From the NCBI GenBank assembly GCA_022712975.1, contig JAFLJO010000119.1, positions 1 through 43,188 of the forward strand: a stretch of 43,188 nt of DNA. Direction: 5' to 3'. The translations under genes and the position numbers were made by a program. Below, piece by piece: positions 24,167-30,148 of this stretch. The stretch comes from Desulfocapsa sp. (lineage in GTDB: Bacteria > Desulfobacterota > Desulfobulbia > Desulfobulbales > Desulfocapsaceae). Positions within the stretch are counted from its first letter, which is position 1, and every line of letters starts with the position of its first letter. The notes below the pieces were generated by a model. That model was not told where the DNA came from, did no database searches, and worked only from the letters and a program-made list of their open reading frames with translations.

Positions 24167-24385
24167 CTATAATATATCCAATATTGTATGCTTCAAGCCA
24201 TTTTTCTCTATCACTTTTCCACAATTGAAAATCTTTAATAACTCCAGCCGCAGAACAGAATACATATCATATAATTCAACCTCTGCCAAGCCATGTAACT
24301 CTTCTTGCTCTTTACTTTCTTTGATATAATTTTCAAAATCAGCATCTGTATGAACAGAGCCAGTAACAACTGTGAAGTCAGTCAT
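24167..24385 (-). CDS. Hypothetical early protein, 72 residues
   Basis: MTDFTVVTGSVHTDADFENYIKESKEQEELHGLAEVELYDMYSVL... is an acidic, mostly helical small protein with a basic C-terminal end (GKVIEKNGLKHTILDIL). It has no cysteine pairs or membrane segment. It is seven bases downstream of the next gene in the operon. No function can be suggested. Confidence 0.55.
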   Translation of the reverse strand: MTDFTVVTGSVHTDADFENYIKESKEQEELHGLAEVELYDMYSVLRLELLKIFNCGKVIEKNGLKHTILDIL

Positions 24386-24392
24386 AGTAATA

Positions 24393-24683
24393 TCACCTTT
24401 GATTTAGATAATCTTCTTCAGTTGGCCCTGTCAGGTGATGTCTGCACCAAACGATAGAGCCTTCACGATGTGGCCATTCAGTGCCACCACAATAACAAGC
24501 TGTTTCACGATTCTTATTTCTTTGCCACTTATCCATATAAGTTATATAATTACCACAGCCTTTGCACTTTGGCTTTCTTATGTACTCTTCAACTTTCCTC
24601 AGCAATTGACGTCTTTGATAACATCGCTGTCCTTTGAACGGCCCACTCTTATATGTCTTTGTGCATCTGTATAGATAAGACAC
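24393..24683 (-). CDS. Cys-rich zinc-ribbon-like early protein
   Basis: The 96-residue protein carries Cys7, Cys21, then Cys40-x2-Cys43 (KCKGCG), Cys63-x-Cys65 (ACYCGG), WPHREGS, and Cys80 with His82/His83 (WCRHH). The series CxxCG...CxCGG..(W/F)PHR.GS..CxH is a recurring pattern in phage small proteins and suggests one or two bound zinc ions. A DNA- or RNA-binding or protein-interaction role is likely; no specific function is known to me. Confidence 0.65.
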   Translation of the reverse strand: MSYLYRCTKTYKSGPFKGQRCYQRRQLLRKVEEYIRKPKCKGCGNYITYMDKWQRNKNRETACYCGGTEWPHREGSIVWCRHHLTGPTEEDYLNQR

Positions 24684-24691
24684 TGATCAGT

Positions 24692-24888
24692 CTAGGTTAA
24701 TGTTTTAAGTTGATTTTTAAGTGTTTCAATCTCTTCATATAAACTAACAATCCAATCTTCTATAGATATCTGATTGAGATATTCCTTGCCACAGGTAGGC
24801 AGTCTTTACCGTATATTAAATCTTCTTGTGGTGTAGGTTTAGCTAGCACTGCACTACAGTTAGTACAATAATTATATTCCCAGCCCAT
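24692..24888 (-). pseudogene. Zinc-ribbon gene broken by a one-base deletion (or a sequencing error)
   Basis: ATG 24888 starts MGWEYNYCTNCSAVLAKPTP and reads to a stop at 24760 (42 residues). One base out of phase, the sequence continues as LPTCGKEYLNQISIEDW, then IVSLYEEIETLKNQLKTLT, to TAG at 24692. Inserting a single C in GCCTACC (near 24795) restores one 65-codon frame with CTNC...CPTCG, a textbook four-cysteine zinc ribbon followed by a coiled helix. The full interval of 197 bases is one short of a multiple of three. It lies one base after the preceding gene and just before the next, so it was a normal member of this operon. Confidence 0.75.
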
Positions 24889-24889
24889 G

Positions 24890-25171
24890 TCACAAATCCT
24901 CCTCAATTAAGTCAAATATCTTATAGTCCATATACCATAATGCACCTTGTATGTATCCTAAGCATTGTATTGCTTTTTCACCCTTCTCAGTACGTATGAA
25001 AGTCTTCGCTTCAATACACATATTATGGAGTCTTGTGATTTTCTTAACTCTATTTCTAATGATGAATTTAACCAATGTGCTGTACCCATCAATCACATAT
25101 AAATCATGAGACAGCTTAGACTGATATTTGTTGAGAAGGTTTATTGCTACTTCAGATTCATGAATGCCCAT
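24890..25171 (-). CDS. Hypothetical helical early protein
   Basis: The likely start is ATG 25171 (MGIHESEVAINLL), two bases after the preceding stop; TTG 25183 is less likely. The 93-residue product is helical and basic in its centre (KFIIRNRVKKITRLHNMCIEAKTFIRTEKGEKAIQCLGYIQGALWYM). The arrangement of a central basic helix and an aromatic C-terminal helix recurs in small phage proteins, but no function is known. Confidence 0.55.
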   Translation of the reverse strand: MGIHESEVAINLLNKYQSKLSHDLYVIDGYSTLVKFIIRNRVKKITRLHNMCIEAKTFIRTEKGEKAIQCLGYIQGALWYMDYKIFDLIEEDL

Positions 25172-25173
25172 GG

Positions 25174-25425
25174 CTAACACCAAGATGGGAATTGTTTCTT
25201 GAACTCTTCACCAGGCTCAGAGAAGTTAATAAACCCTTTTGCAACTTCAGTTGCAAGTAGAAGGCTCATCATCTTCCTTTCTTTTCTTTCAGTGAATTTG
25301 TCTTTGATAGTTACATGAGCATTGCCATCAGGTCGCTCTGCAATGCGTAGTACAGTATCACCAGCAGAGCAGTGTAATGTCCACAGCGATATTTTCAATT
25401 TGGATAAATCTTTTGGTTCATTCAT
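25174..25425 (-). CDS. Hypothetical early protein, about 83 residues
   Basis: Several in-frame ATGs exist (25437, 25431, 25425). I prefer 25425 (MNEPKDLSKLKIS) because GGAG lies about 8 bases before it. The product has a beta-type first half (SLWTLHCSAGDTVLRIAERPDGNAHVTIK) and a helical second half (ERKERKMMSLLLATEVAKGFINF). It is unclassified. Between this gene and the ASCH gene downstream of the promoter lie 86 bases with a strong AGGAGG followed by an ATG that opens only a 7-codon frame. Confidence 0.55.
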   Translation of the reverse strand: MNEPKDLSKLKISLWTLHCSAGDTVLRIAERPDGNAHVTIKDKFTERKERKMMSLLLATEVAKGFINFSEPGEEFKKQFPSWC

Positions 25426-25523
25426 TTCCATCTCCATTTAGTAATTGGCTTGCAAGTGATGACCTATTATCGTTAAAATGCCATCTTCATACTATGCGAT
25501 AAGTCTTGTTCTCATGCTGCCTC

Positions 25524-25799
25524 CTAGTCATTCCAAAGCAGTATAACGAAAACACGAACTAAATTGCCGTCCCATTCGTCACTAACTACGTCCTTCATTA
25601 CATACCCATTCCACGGGAATTCAAGCCTTCGACTTAAGTCATCTCGCTTTGGGTATCCTAACGTCACAATCACCTTATCAAATGATTTTCCTATGATTCT
25701 TTTTTGCCAATATTCATTGTCACGGCGGTATTCCTCTATTTTCTTGCCAGACTTAATTTGCTCAAACCATTTTCTTTTTAAAGATAGAACTAAATTCAT
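25524..25799 (-). CDS. ASCH-domain protein, first gene behind the leftward promoter
   Basis: The 91-residue protein begins MNLVLSLKRKWFEQIKSGKKIEEYRRDNEYWQKRI, matching the start of ASCH domains (LSLKxxWxxxIxxGxKxxExR), followed by FDKVIVTLGYPKRDDLSRRLEFPWNGY. ASCH folds are related to PUA domains and bind RNA or nucleotides; several handle modified nucleosides. The upstream ribosome site is an uninterrupted run of 11 G (minus strand, 25802-25812), starting three bases from the ATG. With exactly 11 G the frame is also open back to a GTG at 25862, which would add 21 residues; tract-length change would break that longer form. Confidence 0.7.
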   Translation of the reverse strand: MNLVLSLKRKWFEQIKSGKKIEEYRRDNEYWQKRIIGKSFDKVIVTLGYPKRDDLSRRLEFPWNGYVMKDVVSDEWDGNLVRVFVILLWND

Positions 25800-25801
25800 A
25801 T

Positions 25802-25812
25802 CCCCCCCCCCC
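25802..25812 (-). repeat. Homopolymer tract of 11 G at the ASCH gene start
   Basis: Eleven consecutive C on the plus strand (G on the mRNA) lie directly upstream of the ASCH ATG, in the place of the Shine-Dalgarno. Runs of this length are prone to slippage during replication and to sequencing error. It is the only such G/C run that I noticed in this AT-rich window. Confidence 0.85.
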
Positions 25813-25875
25813 AATTCTTTAATCCAGTATAGTTTTCCATTCAGCGTCAGAAAGTCTATCACATTATTTAAATCT

Positions 25876-25904
25876 ACTATACTATACTTTTAAGTTGAAG
25901 TAAA
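25876..25904 (-). promoter_or_regulatory. Leftward early promoter P1 (for the ASCH-led operon)
   Basis: On the minus strand: -35 TTTACT (25904-25899), 17-base spacer, -10 TATAGT (25881-25876), predicted start near 25869. It would drive the long leftward operon. Its -35 lies in one arm of the operator at 25895-25935. The same hexamer and spacing occur in both promoters of the 26.4-kb region. Confidence 0.7.
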
Positions 25905-25935
25905 ATACACTATTTGAAATATACTTTTAGTTCAA
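25895..25935. promoter_or_regulatory. Operator copy 1 (inverted 11-bp arms, 30 bp apart)
   Basis: TTGAAGTAAAA (25895-25905) and TTTTAGTTCAA (25925-25935) are inverted copies with one mismatch; start-to-start distance is 30 bp, close to three helical turns. The left arm holds the -35 of P1. No -10 follows the right arm on the plus strand, so conservation of that arm is not explained by promoter function and suggests a protein-binding site. Confidence 0.65.
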
Positions 25936-25967
25936 TTTAAAATAGGGCTGACTATTTACAGCCCTAT
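25935..25967 (-). terminator. Intrinsic terminator after the exported-protein gene
   Basis: ATAGGGCTG (25942-25950) and CAGCCCTAT (25959-25967) form a perfect 9-bp stem with an 8-base loop. On the minus strand the stem is followed by TTTAAATTG. It lies 25 bases beyond the stop of the gene at 25993 and just before operator copy 1 and P1, so it separates that single-gene transcript from the main leftward operon. Confidence 0.85.
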
Positions 25968-25992
25968 CACATGGCATTATTTCAATGTGTTG

Positions 25993-26346
25993 CTAAATGT
26001 AAACTACCTTTGGAGGTTCATAAATCTTCACCCCTGGCAGCATATGTGTATTAGACCAGTCATAATTCAAAATCAATCGATGCTTTAATATTCCAATACC
26101 AGCAGTGTACGTAATATTCACTGGCACTGCATAGTTGGCATACAGGGCACATTTACAATCAGCAACTTTATTTCTACTAATGACAGTGGCATCACCGCCA
26201 GCATCAATGGTGCTGGCAATTTCAGCCAATGCAGGTTGTGTGATTGATTTGTCAAGATAGAAATTTGAACCAGGGGATACATCAGAGGCAGATACATGGA
26301 AAGAAAGAAAAGAGAACAACATTGTCATTAGTAATAATCGTTTCAT
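25993..26346 (-). CDS. Exported small protein of unknown function, transcribed alone
   Basis: The 117-residue protein has a typical Sec signal peptide (MKRLLLMTMLFSFLSFHVSA, cleavage after Ala20), then a soluble domain with ADCKC (Cys64, Cys66), which may form a disulphide or bind metal, and a Pro-rich C-terminus (GVKIYEPPKVVYI). AAGGAG precedes ATG 26346. It has its own promoter (-10 at 26391-26386) within the divergent control region and its own terminator, so it forms a one-gene early transcript. Early exported phage proteins often act in the periplasm, for example in superinfection exclusion; that is only inferred here. Confidence 0.65.
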   Translation of the reverse strand: MKRLLLMTMLFSFLSFHVSASDVSPGSNFYLDKSITQPALAEIASTIDAGGDATVISRNKVADCKCALYANYAVPVNITYTAGIGILKHRLILNYDWSNTHMLPGVKIYEPPKVVYI

Positions 26347-26385
26347 AGCATACTCCTTACAGTTATAGTCATTTAATAAGAGCCT

Positions 26386-26414
26386 AGTATAATCTATTTT
26401 TAAGCTGAAGTAAA
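26386..26414 (-). promoter_or_regulatory. Leftward promoter P2 (for the exported-protein gene)
   Basis: On the minus strand: -35 TTTACT (26414-26409), 17-base spacer, -10 TATACT (26391-26386). The start would fall about 33 bases before the ATG at 26346, leaving room for the visible AAGGAG. The -35 lies in the left arm of operator copy 2. Confidence 0.75.
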
Positions 26415-26445
26415 ACGTAGTTATTCCGTCTCTATTTTACTTCAA
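26405..26445. promoter_or_regulatory. Operator copy 2 in the divergent control region
   Basis: CTGAAGTAAAA (26405-26415) and TTTTACTTCAA (26435-26445) are inverted copies differing only at the outermost base, with the same 30-bp start-to-start distance as copy 1. Each arm contains the -35 hexamer TTTACT of one of two divergent promoters (P2 leftward, P3 rightward). The 19 bases between the arms differ from those in copy 1, so only arms and spacing are conserved. Confidence 0.75.
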
Positions 26446-26464
26446 ATAGTAATTAATATATAAT
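26436..26464 (+). promoter_or_regulatory. Rightward early promoter P3 (for the primase operon)
   Basis: -35 TTTACT (26436-26441), 17-base spacer, perfect -10 TATAAT (26459-26464), predicted start near 26471. This gives a leader of about 100 bases before the GTG of the primase gene, containing the hairpin at 26490-26530. Confidence 0.8.
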
Positions 26465-26489
26465 AGATAGTTCACGCAATGTGATCAAT

Positions 26490-26530
26490 AAGGGAGCGGC
26501 ATGAGTTAAAGGGCATGTTGCTCCTCCCTT
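26490..26530 (+). promoter_or_regulatory. Leader hairpin upstream of the primase gene
   Basis: AAGGGAG (26490-26496) pairs with CTCCCTT (26524-26530), extended inward by GGCATG (26498-26503) with CATGTT (26514-26519) using two G-U pairs, with a small internal bulge and a 10-base loop. It would form about 20 bases into the P3 transcript. The base after the stem is TAATG, with little U run, so control of translation or RNA stability is more likely than termination. Confidence 0.4.
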
Positions 26531-26571
26531 TAATGTTGGAGTATGCATGCACAATAATAACAGGAGTTGCT

Positions 26572-28815
26572 GTGAAGATAGCTTATAGCAACCATGAACG
26601 TAATGCTCACCTTGAAACAATTGAATTAACATTTGATGAGCTATGTAAAAATCTATCAAACCCATCTGTTGGAACTAAATTAGGTGCATACTATATAAGA
26701 GGGGGTGATTTAAAAGAACGAGAGCGAAAAGAGGAAAATCTATTATCATGTGAATTACTTATTCTTGATGGTGATAGTAGCATAGATTTTGAAACAAAAG
26801 AAATAACAAAAGGAGCACCAAATCCAAAAGCAGTCCACCAGTTCCTTCTGTACAAGAAAATAAAACACTTCATATACACAAGCTTCTCAAACAAATCAGA
26901 CCACCATAGATATAGAGTATTAATCCCATACCAAACGAACACCCCTGATGAACTAAGACGCGCTGTTGCTTATGTGATAAAAGAGATTCAGAGCTTTGGG
27001 ATTAATCTTGCCAATGTATCTGAGAATGGAGATTGGGTTCATGCATGGTTCTTTCCTGCACTAGAAAATGAAGACAGCCAATTTCAAACATACAGCGGGG
27101 ATGGTGATGCAATAACAGTCCCTGATGATTTTGTAATAGAAAAACAATCGACAGCATCATCAAAAAAAGATACACCATTTGATATGAATGAGGCACTCGT
27201 TGCTATAACAACTGCTAGCAACATACATGATTCAATGGTTTCTATTGCTAATAGTCTGGCATTCAAAGGGTATGATCGTGATACAATACGATTGTTATTG
27301 AAAGGACTATTGACAATGGCAGCCCAACAAGACCCTGAACGAGCAGAAATTAGAGATGGTGCCCATTTGGAGCAAACTCTCGATACTGTTATCGCATACA
27401 AAGATGAAAATGAAGACCACATAATAATACCAGATAAAGAAACAGATGAGAAGTCAACGCAAGTTGAGATGGAATGGCCTCCTGGCCTTATGGGCCAAAT
27501 GTGCAAAGAAGCAATTGAGATGGCAATCTATCCAAATAGAACACTAGCGATAATGTCATGCATAACACTAATTGCAGGAATTGTTGGAAGACGGTACAAT
27601 GTAAATGGTACTGGTCTCAACATATATAGCACATTGTTGATGGATACAGGTATGGGCAAGAATGCCATAAGCAAAATGGTAAACAGCACAATACTGACGA
27701 ACTCTGGAGATAACAATACAGCACCAACATTCCTTGGCTCAAGTAGTTTTACAGGAGCCAAAGCACTATGGGATGATTTGGAAAAGGGAATGGCCAAGAT
27801 ATGTGTTATGACAGAAGCTGGATTAATGAGAGGGCAGACTTCAGGTGATAAGAAAGGATTGGAACGAGCATTATTAGATTTGTATACAGCATCAGGGAAA
27901 GGGTACTGGGTAGGGGGCACACAATATTCATCAAAAGACAATAGCATGAAGAGGTTAAATGCTCCTGCACTATCACTAATTCAAGAGTCAACACCAAAAT
28001 CATTTATTGACTCCATGGTACGCAATGATAGTGATATATCTGGTGACTTAGCACGTATGTGGATACTTAGAATAAATACAGATAAGCCATACATGAATAG
28101 AAAATCACGTGAATTCTTTAGTGATAAGGTAATGGATAGAATCAATGAGCTGGTCAAACAGTGTGGTGAGTTGCAACTATCAAAGCCAGTTCTAAGTGAT
28201 AAAGATGTTGTTGATCTCGAAATACCAGAATACATATATGATCACGCTAATAAAATTGTTGACCTAGAAAATAAATACAAAAGAGAGGGTGAGCATTTAA
28301 AGTACGTAATGGCTACGAGAGCATGGGTCAAAATGATTAAGATAACAGGCGTTATAGATGTATTCAATGGACACTATGAATTGAACACTGATACATTTGA
28401 TTGGACTGATAAGAATGCCATCAATCACGAAATACAAAATATTGACATTCTGTTTTCAAAAGAAACATCCAATGATGTTAACAATGTAGTCAAAAGCATC
28501 GTGTCCCCTGTGATTGTTAAGATGCTACATGCCCAATACAGCGACACAAAGAAATGCCCAACCCCTGGATTGAGAAAGGTTGGAATATTCACATATACAA
28601 ATATAACGCAAGTATTGAAGTCTAATCGAGTTTTAAATGAGATGGACAATAAGGCAAATGGATACAAAGTTGAAAAGGGAATTGATAAGGTTTTGAAGTA
28701 CATGGTAGATGTTGGCTTGTTGGTTGAAAAAGACCAAAGTGCACTATCAATGCTAGGTTGTAGAAGTAAGAAAGGTTATCAGATAACTGATGACTTCAAT
28801 TTAATGTTAATGTAA
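26572..28815 (+). CDS. Replicative primase-helicase (DUF3987-type)
   Basis: I start at GTG 26572 because AGGAG (26562-26566) is ideally spaced; an ATG at 26515 would give an unlikely hydrophobic extension within the leader hairpin. The 747-residue protein has an N-terminal primase-polymerase-like part with CELLILDGDSSID (Asp66, Asp68), FIYTSFSNKSDHHRYRVLIPY and a DWVHAWFFPALEN block, then a DUF3987 helicase domain: WPPGLMGQMCKEAIEM, IYSTLLMDTGMGKNAISK (Walker A variant at about 357-367, with Asn instead of Thr/Ser after Lys), and MTEAGLMRG. The variant P-loop is characteristic of this family. A winged-helix-like C-terminus closes it. It is the probable origin-acting protein and the first gene of the rightward unit. 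Confidence 0.8.
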   Translation: MKIAYSNHERNAHLETIELTFDELCKNLSNPSVGTKLGAYYIRGGDLKERERKEENLLSCELLILDGDSSIDFETKEITKGAPNPKAVHQFLLYKKIKHFIYTSFSNKSDHHRYRVLIPYQTNTPDELRRAVAYVIKEIQSFGINLANVSENGDWVHAWFFPALENEDSQFQTYSGDGDAITVPDDFVIEKQSTASSKKDTPFDMNEALVAITTASNIHDSMVSIANSLAFKGYDRDTIRLLLKGLLTMAAQQDPERAEIRDGAHLEQTLDTVIAYKDENEDHIIIPDKETDEKSTQVEMEWPPGLMGQMCKEAIEMAIYPNRTLAIMSCITLIAGIVGRRYNVNGTGLNIYSTLLMDTGMGKNAISKMVNSTILTNSGDNNTAPTFLGSSSFTGAKALWDDLEKGMAKICVMTEAGLMRGQTSGDKKGLERALLDLYTASGKGYWVGGTQYSSKDNSMKRLNAPALSLIQESTPKSFIDSMVRNDSDISGDLARMWILRINTDKPYMNRKSREFFSDKVMDRINELVKQCGELQLSKPVLSDKDVVDLEIPEYIYDHANKIVDLENKYKREGEHLKYVMATRAWVKMIKITGVIDVFNGHYELNTDTFDWTDKNAINHEIQNIDILFSKETSNDVNNVVKSIVSPVIVKMLHAQYSDTKKCPTPGLRKVGIFTYTNITQVLKSNRVLNEMDNKANGYKVEKGIDKVLKYMVDVGLLVEKDQSALSMLGCRSKKGYQITDDFNLMLM

Positions 28816-28826
28816 AGGAGATGGAG

Positions 28827-29000
28827 ATGAGCAAGATTGCAATTGTAGAAGTTGATACATGCTGTGGTTGTCCACATAAAGATGATATTGGAAGGTGCTC
28901 ACAGTTAGACAGAGGGGTGTATAAAGATTGTATTATAAAAGCTAATGGTATTCGTGATGACTGCCCATTGGATGAGAGTGAATCAGAAGGTGCACTGTAA
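28827..29000 (+). CDS. Small Cys-rich protein, 57 residues
   Basis: ATG 28827 is preceded by AAGGAG (28815-28820). The product begins MSKIAIVEVDTCCGCPHKDD and contains Cys12, 13, 15, 24 (GRCSQ), 35 (KDCI) and 46 (DDCP), spaced as in a common group of tiny phage proteins of the form CxxCP.....C......C. It probably binds zinc or an iron-sulphur cluster. Function unknown. It was too short for automatic calling but has a good ribosome site and fills its interval. Confidence 0.65.
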   Translation: MSKIAIVEVDTCCGCPHKDDIGRCSQLDRGVYKDCIIKANGIRDDCPLDESESEGAL

Positions 29001-29016
29001 CAAAGGAGATTGAGGC

Positions 29017-29160
29017 ATGAGTGTAATCAAATTAACATTAAAGTGGATATCATCACCACTATTCATACTTGGGATATTTTGTTTATTCATTACATATCTT
29101 TTAACCCCTGTGAATATGCATGAAACTTTTGCACAATGGATTGAAAGGAAATTGAGATGA
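29017..29160 (+). CDS. Tiny membrane protein, 47 residues
   Basis: AAGGAG (29003-29008) precedes ATG 29017. One membrane segment is clear (about residues 12-31, SSPLFILGIFCLFITYLLTP), followed by a short charged tail (FAQWIERKLR). It is first of four very small membrane proteins in a row. No family recognised. Confidence 0.55.
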   Translation: MSVIKLTLKWISSPLFILGIFCLFITYLLTPVNMHETFAQWIERKLR

Positions 29161-29176
29161 AGGTGACAAAGAACCA

Positions 29177-29302
29177 GTGACTAGCTTTGTAAGTATGCCA
29201 TTCATGCTGATTGGCATATTATTAGTGGCGTGCGCATTATTGCCATTGTGGATAGCATACAAGCATCAAGTAGAAAGTGAGTGGATTTATAAATTGGATT
29301 AA
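29177..29302 (+). CDS. Tiny membrane protein, about 41 residues
   Basis: The frame from GTG 29177 (or ATG 29195) encodes one membrane segment, MPFMLIGILLVACALLPLWI, then YKHQVESEWIYKLD. LVAC has the form of a lipobox, but the hydrophobic stretch continues after the Cys, so a plain membrane segment is more likely. AAGGTG lies about 11 bases upstream of the GTG. The start is uncertain. Confidence 0.45.
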   Translation: MTSFVSMPFMLIGILLVACALLPLWIAYKHQVESEWIYKLD

Positions 29303-29328
29303 TGCATTTAAGCAATGAGAGGCAGCAT

Positions 29329-29418
29329 ATGAACATTAGGAAAGGTATTGCAACAATATTGCGCTCAATAGGCGTAATGTTTATTTGTATTGCAGAATGG
29401 ATAAATGGGACACTGTGA
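29329..29418 (+). CDS. Tiny membrane peptide, 29 residues
   Basis: ATG 29329 is preceded by GAGAGG. The product begins MNIRKGIATILRSIGVMFIC and ends IAEWINGTL: a basic amphipathic start, then a hydrophobic segment. Its TGA shares one base with the ATG of the following peptide (GTGATGG), suggesting coupling. Real coding is likely but unproven at this size. Confidence 0.4.
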   Translation: MNIRKGIATILRSIGVMFICIAEWINGTL

Positions 29419-29477
29419 TGGATATTACACTGCTTATTGTTATTTTGTTTTTACTGATTGTGAGGAGAATATTGTGA
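29418..29477 (+). CDS. Tiny hydrophobic peptide, 19 residues
   Basis: ATG 29418 overlaps the previous stop by one base and the frame ends at TGA 29475-29477. The product MDITLLIVILFLLIVRRIL is a single membrane helix with a basic end. At 19 residues it could be a chance frame, but its placement (coupled to the previous stop and ending right before the iteron region) and its composition make it worth listing. Confidence 0.3.
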   Translation: MDITLLIVILFLLIVRRIL

Positions 29478-29492
29478 GAGGCCTGAGAACGT

Positions 29493-29750
29493 ACTACCTT
29501 TAAACTACCTTTTTACTACCTTTGAACTACCCTTAAGTATATGATTATAAAGGAAAAAACACCAAAGGTAGTAAAATAGTAAAGGTAGCGCGAAAACCCG
29601 CCTGCGAGTGCTTTAGATAAGAATCATTCCTATTTAGAACACCGCACGCGGGAAACTGAACTACCTTTGGTAATTTAAGGTAAAAACTCTTTATATATTA
29701 TATAGTTATAGGTAGTAAGTAAGGTAGCTAAAAGGTAGCTAAAAGGTAGT
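29493..29750. repeat. Iteron array, candidate replication origin
   Basis: Forward copies of ACTACCTTT start at 29493, 29504 and 29515 with ACTACCCTT at 29526: exactly 11 bp apart. Reverse copies (AAAGGTAGT or AAAGGTAGC) lie at 29564 and 29581, a forward copy at 29660, then reverse copies at 29731 and 29742 with AAGGTAG at 29721 (again 11 bp apart) and a degenerate TAGGTAG at 29709. Between the arms are a GC-rich stretch (about 29588-29655) and a very AT-rich block (29670-29712, including TTTATATATTATATAG) that could be the unwinding element. The region has no gene, follows the primase-helicase, and precedes the next operon. No DnaA box was seen. A regulatory role for the repeats is the alternative. 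Confidence 0.65.
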
Positions 29751-29785
29751 TTCAACTTAGTACAACAGAGTGAGGTAGAAATATA

Positions 29786-30145
29786 ATGATGCCAACATAT
29801 ATATTCCCAACAACAATAGCAAAGAGGCTTATGCATAGGGCTAAATTAGATGATGTGGAAATAATGAGAGAGTTCCAGCAACTGGCTGTATCAAGTGACT
29901 TTGAAACAGCATTGCTTGCATATGTTGAAGTAGAGTTAAGTGATGACCAGTTAGAGATACTTGAGATAATACACAAGTCAACAAGACCATGGCTAGTTGG
30001 TCATGTGGTTGGTGAAATAACTAATCAGATGAATACAAAACCAATTGAGTCTGCACAAGTCATTCTTAATAGATTGATTGCTACTGGTGATAATCTTCCA
30101 GATAAAGAGATTGACAATTTACTTGATAAACTACTGAAGAGGTGA
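29786..30145 (+). CDS. Hypothetical protein next to the iteron array
   Basis: The 119-residue protein is helical: TIAKRLMHRAKLDDVEIMREFQQLAVSS, LLAYVEVELSDDQLEILEIIHKSTRPWLVGHVVGEITNQM, and a charged end (DKEIDNLLDKLLKR). The weak ribosome site overlaps the last GAGGTAG repeat (29772-29778). Its place beside the repeats makes it one candidate for their binding protein, but no helix-turn-helix is evident. No family recognised. Confidence 0.55.
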   Translation: MMPTYIFPTTIAKRLMHRAKLDDVEIMREFQQLAVSSDFETALLAYVEVELSDDQLEILEIIHKSTRPWLVGHVVGEITNQMNTKPIESAQVILNRLIATGDNLPDKEIDNLLDKLLKR

Positions 30146-30148
30146 GAC

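Noticed and set aside
25441..25523. Seven-codon frame (MRTRLIA) with a strong AGGAGG
   Set aside because: It is too short to support as a gene. It could be a leader peptide but nothing else indicates attenuation.
26515..26571. Upstream ATG start for the primase gene
   Set aside because: It would add a hydrophobic extension encoded within the leader hairpin and has no ribosome site, while GTG 26572 has AGGAG at ideal distance.
27084..27506. 140-codon minus-strand frame inside the primase-helicase, and further ones to 28703
   Set aside because: They are antisense to conserved primase/helicase motifs and are not linked to any minus-strand operon beyond 26346.
29195..29233. LVAC as a lipoprotein signal (o-spanin) in the tiny protein at 29177
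   Set aside because: The hydrophobic stretch continues after the Cys and the gene is far from the lysis cassette.
29590..29655. GC-rich stretch with CCCGC...GCGGG as a terminator
   Set aside because: Pairing needs a large loop and a bulge and no U run follows; it is better read as part of the candidate origin.
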